Positions 12,530 through 22,583 of a stretch of 64,000 nucleotides of DNA are shown here, in pieces. Below the pieces are notes generated by a model. That model made no database searches. It was not told the origin of the DNA and worked only from the letters and a program-made list of their open reading frames with translations. This DNA is from Lepus europaeus (Eukaryota; Chordata; Mammalia; Lagomorpha; Leporidae), in assembly GCF_033115175.1 (NCBI RefSeq), contig NC_084837.1, positions 6,400,266 through 6,464,265 on the forward strand, read 5' to 3'. Every line of letters starts with the position of its first letter. Position 1 is the first letter of the stretch. A program made the translations under genes and the position numbers.

Positions 12530-13095
12530 AGAAATTGGCCGGCTGACTCTACATATATGAAAAGGCAGAGGCTAGAGTAGGCAGACACTATTTTTCAGAA
12601 GAGTATAAGTGGAAGATTCTCACTACCTGATTTCAAGGCTCACTATAAAATTACAATAATTGAATAAGGTTGTATGGTGTACAGTCTGGCAAATAAACCT
12701 CTGGAACAAAGAGAGGTCAAGAATAGACCCACAAATACATGATCAGTTAATTTTCAAAAAGCATGCAAAACAATTCAGTGAAAAAAGATAATTTTTCCCC
12801 ATAAATTATTCTGAGGCAATAGGATATCAAAGTGAAAAATGTGGCATTCATGTTATACCATACACAAGAAGTTACCCCAGATGGATCACAGAACTAAAAG
12901 GAAAGCAAGTATTATGTCTTTATGATTGAAAAGAGAGCACAGGGTAAGCAAAGATGTTTCAGACACAGCACAGAGGCACTAAAGAAGAAGACAAAACTAA
13001 ACATAAAGGGGATAAATTATGCTTTATTACAATTAAAACATTGTGCCTGTCAAATCATATTGTTAAGAAGAATCATAAGGTCTGTTTTTCTCTTT
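12530..13095 (+). mobile_element. L1 ORF2 C-terminal fragment, broken
   Basis: The nucleotide order matches the distal part of L1 ORF2 downstream of the reverse transcriptase. Anchors are TCACTACCTGATTTCAAGGC, then AATAGACCCACAAATACATG, GATGGATCACAGAACTAAAA and ACAATTAAAACATTGTGCC. It has many stops and frameshifts and is truncated at both ends. Confidence 0.8.
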
Positions 13096-13096
13096 A

Positions 13097-13437
13097 AAAG
13101 TGATTTTATTTGTTTTTATTTATTTGAAAGGCAGAAAGAGGGAGAGACAGAGATAGACAAAGAGCGATCTTCCATCCTCTGTTTCATTTCCCCTAAATGC
13201 TTGCAAAAGCTGGGGCTGGGCTAGGCTGAAGTCAGGAGCCTGGAACTCAATGTGGATCCTCCCATGTGGGCCACAGTAACCCGTGAATGCTTGAGCCGTC
13301 ACCTGCTTGCCTCTTAGGGTCCTCATTAACAGGAACCTGGACTTGGAAGCAGAGCCAAGGCTTGAACCCAGGCACCCCAATATGGGATATGGGCATCCCA
13401 GGCAGTGTCTTGACTACTGTGCCAAACACCTGACCCC
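13097..13437 (-). mobile_element. CSINE, full length, diverged
   Basis: Reversed tail TTTATTTATTTGAAAGGCAG, a purine tract, then a diverged body and a head end at about 13437. It sits at the 3' edge of the L1 fragment. Confidence 0.85.
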
Positions 13438-15215
13438 TTCTCTATGTATTCTAAGAACTGTAGTGTAATTCATACTCTTTAACGTTTAGCAAAATACAGA
13501 ATTTTGAGCCTTTGAAAAAAATATAGTTTCGTTTGGTGTCTACCTAAACTTGCATGGTTTCCTTTTTCACTCTTCAGTATATGTATTGTTCCATGGCTTT
13601 TACCTTCTAACTCCAGATCTGTTAACTCCCATATCACTGGAATATTATTTGACTTTCTGCATGTACAAAGATTTAGAGCCAACTCATTCCATTTAAGCAA
13701 TTACCTCTCTGTCTATAAAGATCTCGTCTGGGACCTCCTTGGAAATATTTCAGTGAGAGCCTCATTCTGCAGACAAAGGAAACTAAGTGAATAAAACATC
13801 TACTGGAGATTTGAGTCTTGGTGTTGAAAAATTAAGCACTGTAAATTTAACAGACACAAGCAAAGACGCCCTCCTAATACTAATATCAGAACATTCCCTG
13901 AATTCCTATCTGATTGCTGCTCCAGATTCAGGCTTATTAAAAAGCATTTCCCATTCTCGGGAAATATTTCTTTGCAATATCTCAACATGGCCAATTAAAC
14001 CTGGAAGGTTTATGAACAGCTTTATAATATGAGACGTGTGTGTGTGTGTGTGTATTTAGCATAGCAAAGGATATGTGCTCTTTTGAATGACTTTCTTAAA
14101 ATTTTACCTTTGCTGTGTTTAGAACAACACATTGTCTAAAGGGAAGGGAGTTGACAGATAGGAAAACAATAGGTGGGGGAAAAGAATGTCTTGTTTCCAA
14201 CCAGTTGTATCTGAATATGTATCTACTTTTCTGATAGGGATTTACTGATGCTGATATTTGTCACATTTGTGGGGTGGGTTGTGTTTTACAAATTAATAGA
14301 CATGGTATTAGTAAATAATACCACACCCCAAAATTGCAACACTGTAGTTTATAATTATCTTCTATGTTTAGATCACCTCCTCACATGTGAATCCTTCAAA
14401 GTATTGTGATTACTAAACATCTCCCAGTGAGAGCTGCTTCTCCTGTATCCCCTGGTTATGTTAGTGGAATTATATTTAAGCTCCTTGGAGTTCCGTGGAT
14501 TCTTCTTGCACTTGACTGTGACAAACCCATGATCTGAGTCTGTCCAGAAGCCATTCATATTTCTCAAGGCACCCATCACACAGTGTCCCCTCCTGGTAGT
14601 GGTCCAGGGGGAAATCTTCTTTTCTCTCCTCTGTACAGACAGGTGTGGGTACCTGTCCAATGCCTAGCAAACAGTTGGAGGAAAGGCTCACACTTTGCCC
14701 AAGATGCTGGCTTTGACCAGTTGATTCTTGTACTGTGGTTGGGCCTTATTGGCCCATGTCCACCCTCAAGAATGGCTGCTTTTCCCACCTGGTTCCAAAT
14801 CTTGTATTCCAGCCATCACAAGGATACTTTGCGTTCCTCATGTCCTTCCAACAGATTTTTTTCACTTGACATTAGCTTTCAAAAGACCCATGCACAGGGC
14901 TTCCCCTTTGGAAGTGTGAGCCCACAGCCATCAGAGCTAATTTGCTGTAGTAGTTTGCAAAAGGAATTGAGAACTTTTTAGCAGCAGGATCTTGACATCC
15001 TTCAAAGAGAATGCACAATTTGTTGGAGGAGGAGTTCTTTAGAACTTTTATCATGATTCTAATACTCCTGCTTCCATTACTGTGTTTCTCCTAGCAATCA
15101 GAGATGCACTAGGTTGACTGTAGGGAAGATATCACAGAATTCTCATTTAATATCAAATCATCAATTTTTCACACAGGCTAGATAAAATTGTGCCTAGGAT
15201 TTTCCCAGTGTCAAG
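13438..15215. other. Unexplained sequence; open frames at 14373-15054
   Basis: No repeat family is recognised. A short (TG)n lies at 14035-14054. Between 14373 and 15054 several frames are open on both strands, the longest being 14583-14981 plus (132 codons). I recognise no domain in any of them and do not call a gene. Confidence 0.35.
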
Positions 15216-15219
15216 GGTT

Positions 15220-15400
15220 ATAGCAAGATCTATCCATGCATTGTTTTATTTAATTCTGATAACAACCTACTGTAGTAGGCTCCATTATACTCATTTTACT
15301 GATGGATAAATAAACTTAGGGAGGTGAAGTTGCACATCAGAGCTGGTAAGGGGGCAGAGCCAGCATTTAAACCAAGGCACTGAACCACAGCACCTGCTCC
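15220..15400 (-). mobile_element. MIR SINE
   Basis: Reverse-complement MIR order: GTTTTATTTAATTCTGATAA, CTCATTTTACTGATGGATAA, GGAGGTGAAGTTGCACATCA, then CAGAGCCAGCATTTAAACCA and a head ending near 15400. Confidence 0.8.
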
Positions 15401-16017
15401 ATACTAATATAATAATTATGTACTTCCTCATAAAACCTGTGTTCTGATTACACAGATTGTGGAAATAGATAATTTTATTCTTAGCTCCAACCACACAGCT
15501 AATTAATAGATTTCATGTTTATTCTATTTATTTATAAAAATATGCTTCCTTTTTATGATTAAATGACTAAGTGGCAGAGACTATAACTTACTTAATTACA
15601 TATTACTTAATTATTGATGTATTAGTTAATTACATTGAGTTAATTTAAAAAATTAAGTAATTATGCTTTATAACATGTTGCTGTTCTGATGCCAATTGTA
15701 TTTCTCTGTCAATTTTGAAAATTTCATTTAAGAATTATTATATGTATAAAAAGCTGATGTAAATACTAAAATTAATGTGTTATTAATTATATATATATAG
15801 TAATACTATATATAAACACATAGTAAACATAGTAAACACAAACAAATGGTTCAATATTTACTTATGGTATATGCAAAAATATTAAAAAGATTTTGTGAGT
15901 CACTTCTGAAAGTGAACCTCAATTTGGAGAAGGCTTGGAAGTTTTTGTAATTTAATTTGAGCATTTCTTGGTCTTCATATTTTGTTCTATTATTTTAGGT
16001 AGAAATTATTTCATGTT
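15401..16017. other. AT-rich sequence
   Basis: Very AT-rich, with TTAATTA-type runs at 15590-15670 and an (AT)n stretch near 15788-15800. No repeat family or gene is recognised. Confidence 0.5.
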
Positions 16018-16031
16018 GAAAACCTACTGTG

Positions 16032-16386
16032 TAGCTGGCGCCGCAGCTCACTAGGCTAATCCTCTGCCTTGCGGCGCCAGCACACCAGGTTCTAGTCCCG
16101 GTCGGGGCACCGATCCTGTCCCGGTTGCCCCTCTTCCAGGCCAGCTCTCTGCTGTGGCCAGGGAGTGCAGCGGAGGATGGCCCAAGTGCTTGGGCCCTGC
16201 ACCCCATGGGAGACCAGGATAGGCACCTGGCTCCTGCCATCGAATCAGCGCAGTGTGCCGGCCGCAGCGCGCTACTGCGGCGGCCATTGGAGGGTGAACC
16301 AACGGCAAAAGGAAGACCTTTCTCTCTGTCTCTCTCTCACTGTCCACTCTGCCTGTCAAAAATTAAAAAGAAAAAAAAAAAAAAAA
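16032..16386 (+). mobile_element. CSINE, young, with perfect 14-bp target-site duplication
   Basis: GAAAACCTACTGTG occurs at 16018-16031 and again, perfectly, at 16387-16400, directly bounding the element. The head is TAGCTGGCGCCGCAGCTCAC. The body carries a GC-rich insert-like segment (CCGGCCGCAGCGCGCTACTG) shared with the copy at 43667. The tail is poly(A). The perfect duplication implies a recent insertion. Confidence 0.95.
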
Positions 16387-16400
16387 GAAAACCTACTGTG

Positions 16401-16800
16401 AAATAATGCCTTCATTGCATTGTCAGCTTTCTTAGGACTGGGTCACTGTTTTACATTCTTCCCATGGAACAGCTCCTGGCACGATAAATGTTTGTTGAAT
16501 TTGAATTTTGTATTTAAGTGAAATGATGCTGAAAATTTTACATTAGCTACATCCATCCATCTGCATCTATGCCAGCATTGCTCTCTTGCAGGAGGGAATC
16601 ATTTATAATGTGATCTCTAGGAAGATTATTTTGATGATAGCACAAATGAAACATTTCTTCTCCTTTGAGTTTTGTGTTTCAACCATGCAGGGCTCAGTCT
16701 TCAGGGTAGTATTTCTGGCTCAAGTGAAAATTATAAAATGTATTATCATTAAGGTTCTGATACCTTATGGCAAAATAACTTAATACGTTTAACTCTAGCT
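16401..16800. other. Unique sequence, nothing recognised
   Basis: No repeat or coding signal is recognised. Confidence 0.45.
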
Positions 16801-16804
16801 TTTG

Positions 16805-16900
16805 TTTTTATAAGGGCAGAGAAATGGAAGCCCAGAGAGGCTGAGTGATTTACCAATCTCACACAGCCAGCTGCTGCCAGAAGTAGCCAGTGAGTGTACT
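16805..16900 (-). mobile_element. MIR SINE fragment
   Basis: TGGAAGCCCAGAGAGGCTGA, then TCACACAGCCAGCTGCTGCC is the reverse-complement MIR core. Short. Confidence 0.65.
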
Positions 16901-16982
16901 GTAGTGTTTCAGTATTCCTTCTCCTGCTCTTTTATGAATCTCTTGTTAAATGACTAGAAATGAATTTTCATTGCTAATTATT

Positions 16983-17320
16983 TTTAAGATGTTTTTATTT
17001 ATTTATTTGAAAGCTGAGTTAGAAGGAGGGAAGGAGGAAGGGAGAGAGAGAAAGAAAGATCTTCCATCTGCTGGTTCATTCAGCAAATGGCCACAACGGC
17101 CAGGGTTGGGCCAGGCCAAAGCCAGGAGTCTGGAACTCCTTCTGGATCTCCCATATGGGTGCAGGGGTCCAAGCATTGGAGCCATCTTCTGCTGGTTTCC
17201 CAGGTACATTAGCAGGGAGCTGCACCAGAAATGGTACAGCTGGGACTCAAACTAGTATCTTTATGGGCTAGCATTGCAGGTGGTGGCTTAACCCACTGTG
17301 CCATGATGCCAATCCTATAT
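16983..17320 (-). mobile_element. CSINE, full length
   Basis: Reversed tail, GGAAGG-rich purine tract and body ending CCACTGTGCCATGATGCC. A target-site duplication around CTAATTATT is visible just before 16983 and again from about 17323 (13 bases, two mismatches). Confidence 0.88.
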
Positions 17321-17750
17321 TATCACTAATTATTGAGTTCAACATTTCCCCACTAACCTTTCACTTTAGACCCCATTCAAAGTGCATGATACATAACAAA
17401 AACAAAAATTTTCTAGTGGACAATTTTAGAATAAGAAATCCTGGTGATGTGTTTAAGAGATTTCCAGTACTCAACATATACTGCTTTGGGACCAATGCAC
17501 AGTCTCGTGGGCTTCCTTCCTTTCCTGCTACTCCTTTGCATTGCGGTATCAGCTGGGGATGAGTGCACTTGACTTTCCCTCTTGTCTTCCACACTCCCAG
17601 GAGTCTCTGTTATAGACTGCTTATCCATTGAGCATCTGTCCCATTTGGCCTTTCTGGAGCAATATTCTTGGAATTTATGGACTTAGACATTGACTTCTTG
17701 CCTCCAAATACAGCTAACTTGTATCCTTTTCCCATCCAACACCCACCCCC
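17321..17750. other. Unique sequence, nothing recognised
   Basis: No family is recognised. A C-rich run at 17742-17756 marks the edge of the next SINE fragment. Confidence 0.45.
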
Positions 17751-17756
17751 CCACCC

Positions 17757-17938
17757 AAGCTTCATCCAGGTCTCCCACGTGGGTGGCAGGGGCCCAAATA
17801 CTTGGGCCATTTTCTGTTGCTTTTCATTAGCAGGGAGCTGGATCAGAAGTGGAGCAACTGGGACTTGAACCAGCACCCATAAGGGATGCCAGCATCACGA
17901 GTGAAGATTTTACCTGCTGCACTACAGCACTGCCCCCA
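17757..17938 (-). mobile_element. CSINE, lacks its 3' third
   Basis: Only the part from the TCTCCCACGTGGGTGGCAGG region to the reversed head (CACTACAGCACTGCCCCC) is present. The reversed tail and purine tract are missing. The ferritin fragment starts about 30 bases beyond it. Confidence 0.8.
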
Positions 17939-17968
17939 CGCTCCCTCTTCTATGGTAAAGAGCAAGAA

Positions 17969-18013
17969 GCTCTTTGAAAGGCTCACCCTCAAGCAGGACT
18001 AGGACCTCCAGAG
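17969..18013 (+). pseudogene. Ferritin light chain 3'-terminal fragment
   Basis: On the plus strand these 45 bases read as the last ten residues of ferritin light chain (Leu-Phe-Glu-Arg-Leu-Thr-Leu-Lys, then Gln-Asp in place of His-Asp), the TAG stop, and the first ~13 bases of 3' UTR. It matches the pseudogene end at 18991-19035 in inverted orientation, with two mismatches by my count. Sequence upstream of 17969 and downstream of 18013 no longer resembles ferritin. It could be a remnant of a second retrocopy or a small inverted duplication. Confidence 0.75.
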
Positions 18014-18570
18014 CTTCTGTGGTAAGCATATGACGACCTAGCTGGAAACTTCATCCCCCAGTCGTCTTTCACAGCTAGATATGTACACAGAAGTGATGTA
18101 GTAGGAAAAGAAGTGACATCATTTCCTTGCGCGGGCCCTCAGACATTGTTCCTACTCTCCTCTGAGTTTTGTTTTCTCTTCCTAAGAGCTGCATAACCAA
18201 AGTGGCAGCTGGTCCTGTCTCTCTAGGGTGAAGTTGGGACATTTTTGACCATGTGAGCTGGGGCAGACATCTAGAAATTTGATTTATTTTTAAGAAAACT
18301 TTTCAACCAATTTTTCTAATTTTAATGTCCCAGTTCCTCCACCTTCATTGTGTTTCAGAGAAACCTGTGGTTCCACCCTGCTTAAAACTCTTGAAATTCT
18401 TCCATGTAATGCATATTGGCTCACAAGTTCCCCCATGCTTGGCTGCTGTTTATTTTTCTGGGACCTGCTAATCCATTTGCCAGTCTTTCACTTATTTCCC
18501 AGCCCCAAATGTTTTTCTGCTTTAATATCATCTTCCATTCTCTCTGTGTTTATATGTAGGCATATATGTT
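18014..18570. other. Unclassified sequence
   Basis: 18040-18140 resembles an old dispersed mammalian repeat, but I cannot name it. No coding signal is recognised. Confidence 0.35.
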
Positions 18571-18587
18571 TTAAAAATCCTCTTCTA

Positions 18588-18922
18588 GGGGCTGGTACTG
18601 TGGTGTAGAGGGTAAAGCTGCCTCCTGCAGTGCCAGCATTCCATATGCACGCTGGTTCGAGTCCCGGCTGCTCCTCTTTTGATCCAGCTCTCTGCTATGG
18701 CCTGGGAAAGCAGTAAAAGATGGCCCAAGTGCTTGGGCCCCTGCACCTTCAAGGGAGATCTGGAAGACGCTCCTGGTTCCTGGCTTCAGATCAGCACAGC
18801 TCTGGCCACTGTGGCCATTTGGGGAATGAACCAGCAGTTGGAAGACCTTTCTCTCTCTCTCTCTCTCTGCCTCTGCCTCACTGTACCTCTGCCTTTCAAA
18901 CTAATACATAAATTTTTAAAAA
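18588..18922 (+). mobile_element. CSINE, full length, with B box
   Basis: It runs from GGGGCTGGTACTGTGGTGTA to ACATAAATTTTT plus A. The internal Pol III B box GGTTCGAGTCC is intact at about 18654-18664. Target-site duplication AAAAATCCTCTTCTA lies at 18573-18587, with a close match (AAAAATCCTTTTTTA) just after the tail. Its 3' flank begins 30-70 bases from the ferritin pseudogene. Confidence 0.92.
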
Positions 18923-18984
18923 AATCCTTTTTTAGTATATGGTGGTTTTGGGGATACCAGGAGATGCAGAGAGCCCCCAAGGCC

Positions 18985-19640
18985 GCTGGACTCTGGAGGT
19001 CCTAGTTGTGCTTGAGGGTGAGCCTTTCAAAGAGCCCAGCACAGCCTAGGCTGATGGTGGTCAGGTTGTCACCCATCTTCTTAAGGAGTTTCACCTTCTC
19101 GTCCAGGAAGTGGATCTCCAGGTCTGTGTTGGCAGAACCCAAGGCATGAAGATCCAAGAGGGCCTGGTTCAGGTTCTTCTCCAGGGCCAAGGCGGCTTCC
19201 ATGGCGTTGAGGGTTTTACCCCACTCATCTCGAGACGGCTTCTGCACGTCCTGGAAGAGGGTGCTGCCTCCATGCTGGTCTTCAAGAGACACTCGCTGGC
19301 CTCGACCTTCTGCTCAGCCAACTCGTGGAAGAAGTGGCCCACGCCCTCCAGAGCCGCATCGTCGGGATCGAAATGGAAGCCCAGAGAGAGGTGGGTGTAG
19401 GAGGCCCACAGATGCAAATGACCAGTTTCCACCTCAGTGGAATAATTCTGGGAGGTCGTGGTTGGTCAGCGGTGAGGAGATGACCACAGAACCGCTGTGG
19501 GCTGGTCCCAGAAGCAGGAGGTGGCCAAGAAGTGGCCCTGGAGGTTCTAGCTGGAGAGGAGATTGGAAGGCGGTCGAAGCCTGTGAGAGAGTCCTCAGGC
19601 CTATTCCGTTCAAACACTGTTGAAGCAATACACAGATCCA
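18985..19640 (-). pseudogene. Ferritin light chain (FTL) processed pseudogene
   Basis: This is an intronless copy of ferritin light chain mRNA, whose protein forms the iron-storage shell with ferritin heavy chain. On the minus strand the order is 5' UTR with IRE (19460-19640), coding-like region (19459-19002) and about 15 bases or more of 3' UTR. The start codon is ACG (19457-19459) where ATG is expected, and the IRQ codons after it are deleted. More of the N-terminal helix codons are missing, a frameshift lies near 19285, and two in-frame losses remove residues around PHLCDF and before the final LFERL segment. The C terminus ends Lys-His-Asn with TAG at 19002-19004; ferritin usually ends His-Asp. 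The coding-like part is 458 bp against 528 bp for the gene. No poly(A) tail or target-site duplication is visible. Dead as a ferritin gene. Confidence 0.95.
19605..19628 (-). promoter_or_regulatory. Iron-responsive element (IRE) relic in FTL pseudogene
   Basis: On the minus strand, CAGTGT forms the hexaloop (19614-19619). It is flanked by a perfect 5-bp stem, TTCAA pairing with TTGAA (19620-19624 and 19609-19613), with the bulged C expected five bases 5' of the loop at 19625. These are the hallmarks of a ferritin IRE bound by IRP1/IRP2. It would act only if this locus were transcribed on the minus strand. Confidence 0.8.
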
Positions 19641-19645
19641 TGGGT

Positions 19646-20525
19646 CTGCCGACACGTTGTTTTGTTAGCTTTTTGCTGTATTATAATTGTAAATAGTTCA
19701 CTGTTTCTAAAGTTTAAAGCATATATTGGTTTCTTAATGAAAGCAACACTATTTGAAAGTATAAATTTTTCAGCTTGTGTTCTGTTTCCCTCTTTCTACT
19801 TTCTGCTTTAGAGAAGAGAACTTGGAGGAAGATTATTACATCACTGCAATCTGCAGTCTGGAACTTGGAAGGAAGGAATGGTGTTTTGTCCTTGTCCTGG
19901 AGAGCACTTCATTTCTATTCCTCATTGCATCTGAACAGCTCACTCCATCCTTGTGACCATGGCATATGCATCTACAGAACGGATGGGATTTGGGTTGCCA
20001 TCCTCGAGTGTGGGACAAGGTGAAACGAGAACTGGGAGCCCCATAATCAAGTCAGGCTCTGGAAGTCATGTCAGCTTCTCCACTGAGATAAAGAACCTCA
20101 GATTCAACAACACATGGCCCCTCTCTGCATGAGCTATGTGTAATGGAGCCTTCTCCAAAGACAACCCAGTGTTTGGGATGTTGTATGGCACAGGCGTTAG
20201 GTGGGGTGGCCACCAGTCCTCTTGGTGATGACTACTTGTGTGGGATGGTTTAGGGGAACTGTTAGAGGATGCCCAATCTCAGCTTCCATGAAGGGAAGAG
20301 ATACCACTCACTACCTGAGCACCACAGCATTACATGGGAGAAGACTGAATTCTTCTAATTCCTGAACACAGATTAAAGTGGTCCACAGGGACCACAGGTT
20401 CTCCTTTCCAGGTTTCTACCATCTTTCCTGACATCCTGGATAGTGGGCCCCTGCACTTTGGGTGATGGTCGTGCCTCCTAATCAGAAAGAGGAACGTAAA
20501 TCATTACTGTGCTGTAGATCATATG
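19646..20525. other. Unique sequence, nothing recognised
   Basis: This flanks the 5' side of the ferritin pseudogene. A pyrimidine run ending in TTTAG at 19790-19811 looks like a splice acceptor but has no supporting exon. No repeat family is recognised. Confidence 0.4.
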
Positions 20526-20529
20526 TATT

Positions 20530-20690
20530 TCAGTTAGCTTTTCCAGATCCCTGTCTTCATTTTCACACCAAGTAAACAAGGTTAATACTGCCTACATTGA
20601 GTAGCTTGTTGTCCAAAGACCTGGGAGAAATAAGTTAGTGCATTGGCATGCCTAGTGCAGTGCCAGGCAGCTAACACTGCTGTCAGTGGA
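20530..20690 (+). mobile_element. MIR SINE, diverged
   Basis: CCCTGTCTTCATTTTCACAC, then CCTGGGAGAAATAAGTTAGT, then CCTAGTGCAGTGCCAGGCAG follows the 3' half of MIR. Confidence 0.65.
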
Positions 20691-21085
20691 GCAAACACAA
20701 GGCTGGAATCGTCTTGCTCAGCAGACACTCACTTGCAGGCACTTCTACCTGCTCACAGCCCTGCCCTGAACCACAAAGAGAAATCAGCCAAAACTCTAAG
20801 GCAGCAAATGATTTGAGCCTCAGAGACAGCTGAGGATTCTTGAGCTGAGTTGAAAATTCACATTCATTAGCTTTGGAGGGATAAAGACCCTTTCCATCAG
20901 AGCATACTGCATTCTTGGTGACAAAGAGCTCTCTTCACCAGGCTTGGCCCTCTAAATCCAAGAGTTTTGATTTTTTTTACAGGTATAGGAAAAAAAATAA
21001 TAATAACAACAACAACAAAATTGATACTTGAAATCACATTGTTATATATCATGAAAAAAAAAAAAAGCCTAGTTCAAAAAGGAGA
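20691..21085. other. Unique sequence with A-rich runs
   Basis: No family is recognised. A-rich runs lie at 20990-21018 and 21053-21066. Confidence 0.4.
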
Positions 21086-21089
21086 CCAT

Positions 21090-21415
21090 GGGTTGGTGTT
21101 GAGGCATGACAGGTTAAGCCAATTCCTGTGACCCCAGCATCCCAAGTAGGTACCAGTTCAAGTTTCAGCTGCTCCACATCTGATTCAGTAACCCGCCAGT
21201 TTACCTGGGAAAATAGTAGAAGACTGCCCAAGGTATTGGGCCCCTGCACACATGTGGGAAACCAAGATGGAGTTCCTGGTTCCTGGCTTTGGCCTGGCCC
21301 AGCCCTAGTCATTGTGGCCATTTGGGGAGTGAACCAGTGGATGGAAGCTCTCTCTGTTTCTCCTTGTCTCTGTCTCTCTCTCTCTGTAACTCTGCTTCTC
21401 AAATATGTGACCCAA
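21090..21415 (+). mobile_element. CSINE, full length, diverged tail
   Basis: It runs from GGGTTGGTGTTGAGGCATGA through GAGTGAACCAGTGGATGGAA to a CT region and CTTCTCAAATATGTG. The usual AAATAAATAAATC tail has decayed. Confidence 0.85.
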
Positions 21416-21721
21416 TCAATTAATCAATCTGCTTTTAAAATTGAGGTCAAAATATTGATCAGAAGTATTTTACTTTGTGCATGGTGTCTCTGCGTATTTG
21501 GAGTGGTTAAGAGAATGTCTTATGACAGGCAGAGGTAAAGTATGCTGCAATAATTCATTCTGCTCACAGGAAGAAAGATCTGTTCAGCACAGAGGTCTTT
21601 TTTTAAATTATTTCTTATAACTCAAACTACTTGGAAGTAAGTATTACATGAAAGTAAAGTGGGAAGCTGTCATTTTGTGGATCTTTTTAAAGAATGCTTT
21701 AATTATTGAGAAGTGATTTTG
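21416..21721. other. Unique AT-rich sequence
   Basis: No repeat or gene is recognised. Confidence 0.45.
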
Positions 21722-21731
21722 TATGTCTTTT

Positions 21732-22071
21732 TAAAAAGATTATTTTACTTATTTAAAAGGCAGAATTTCAAAATGAGAGGGAGAGAAAAAAAGAGAAAGA
21801 GGAAGAGATTTTTCCATTCATTGAGTCACTCTCCAAATGGCCACAATGGCTGGGGCTGGGCCAGGCTGAAGCCAGGAGCCTGCACCTCCATCTGAGTCTC
21901 CCACATGGTTGTCAGGGGTCCAAACATTTGGGTAGTCTTCAGCTGCTTCCCAAAGCGCATTAGCAGGGAGCTGGATTGGAGGTGGAGCAGCCAGGACTTG
22001 GACTGGCACCCACATGAGACACCAGCATTGCAGGTGGCAGCTTAACCCATTCCACCACAATAGCAGTCGCT
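21732..22071 (-). mobile_element. CSINE, full length
   Basis: Reversed tail (TTTACTTATTTAAAAGGCAG), purine tract, body and reversed head (CATTCCACCACAATAGCAGTC). Target-site duplication TATGTCTTTT is perfect at 21722-21731 and 22072-22081. The L1 insertion that follows begins right after this duplication. Confidence 0.92.
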
Positions 22072-22096
22072 TATGTCTTTTAAAATTTTATCCACT

Positions 22097-22568
22097 GGTT
22101 ATAGCATTAAATAAGAGTGTTAAATTGGAAATGACATAGAAAATTAATTAATTTTTAAAAAAAATATTATGTAGGATCTCTGTCTTTAATGTGCTGTACA
22201 CTCTTATTTAATGCTATAACCAGTACTCCAACAGTATTTTTTATTTTTTATTTTTTATTTTTTTTCTCACTTTGTGTTGCTATATGGGGGCAAACTGTTG
22301 AAATCGTTACCCAATTTATACTAAACTGATCTTTTGTATATAAAGAGAATTGAAAATGAATCATGATGTGATTGGAAGGGGAGAGGGAGCGGGAAAGGGG
22401 AGGGTTGTGGGTGGGAGGGAAGTTTTGGGAGGGGGAAGCCATTGTAACCCATGAGCTGTACTTTGGAAATTTATATTCATTAAATAAAAGTTTAAAAAAA
22501 ATTAAACTACAATGAGGGACTGAGTAATAAACACAGTAATAAACACTGCTACAACAAAAGTAAAAAAA
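22097..22568 (+). mobile_element. L1 3' end with 5' fold-back and extra 3' sequence
   Basis: The rabbit L1 3' UTR runs from about 22165 (TATGTAGGATCTCTGTC) through a G-rich tract (22376-22438) to AATAAAAGTTTAAAAAAA at 22485-22501. Two features are unusual. Bases 22094-22120 are the exact reverse complement of 22198-22224. After the first A run, about 60 bases of non-L1 sequence follow, with AATAAA at 22526-22531 and 22538-22543, and then a second A run (22562-22572). The whole unit is flanked by a perfect duplication AAAATTTTATCCACT (22082-22096 and 22569-22583). It is therefore one insertion, consistent with 5' inversion by twin priming and 3' transduction. Confidence 0.85.
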
Positions 22569-22583
22569 AAAATTTTATCCACT

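Noticed and set aside
19790..19811. Polypyrimidine tract and YAG resembling a splice acceptor
   Set aside because: No downstream exon, donor or protein match; such strings are frequent by chance.
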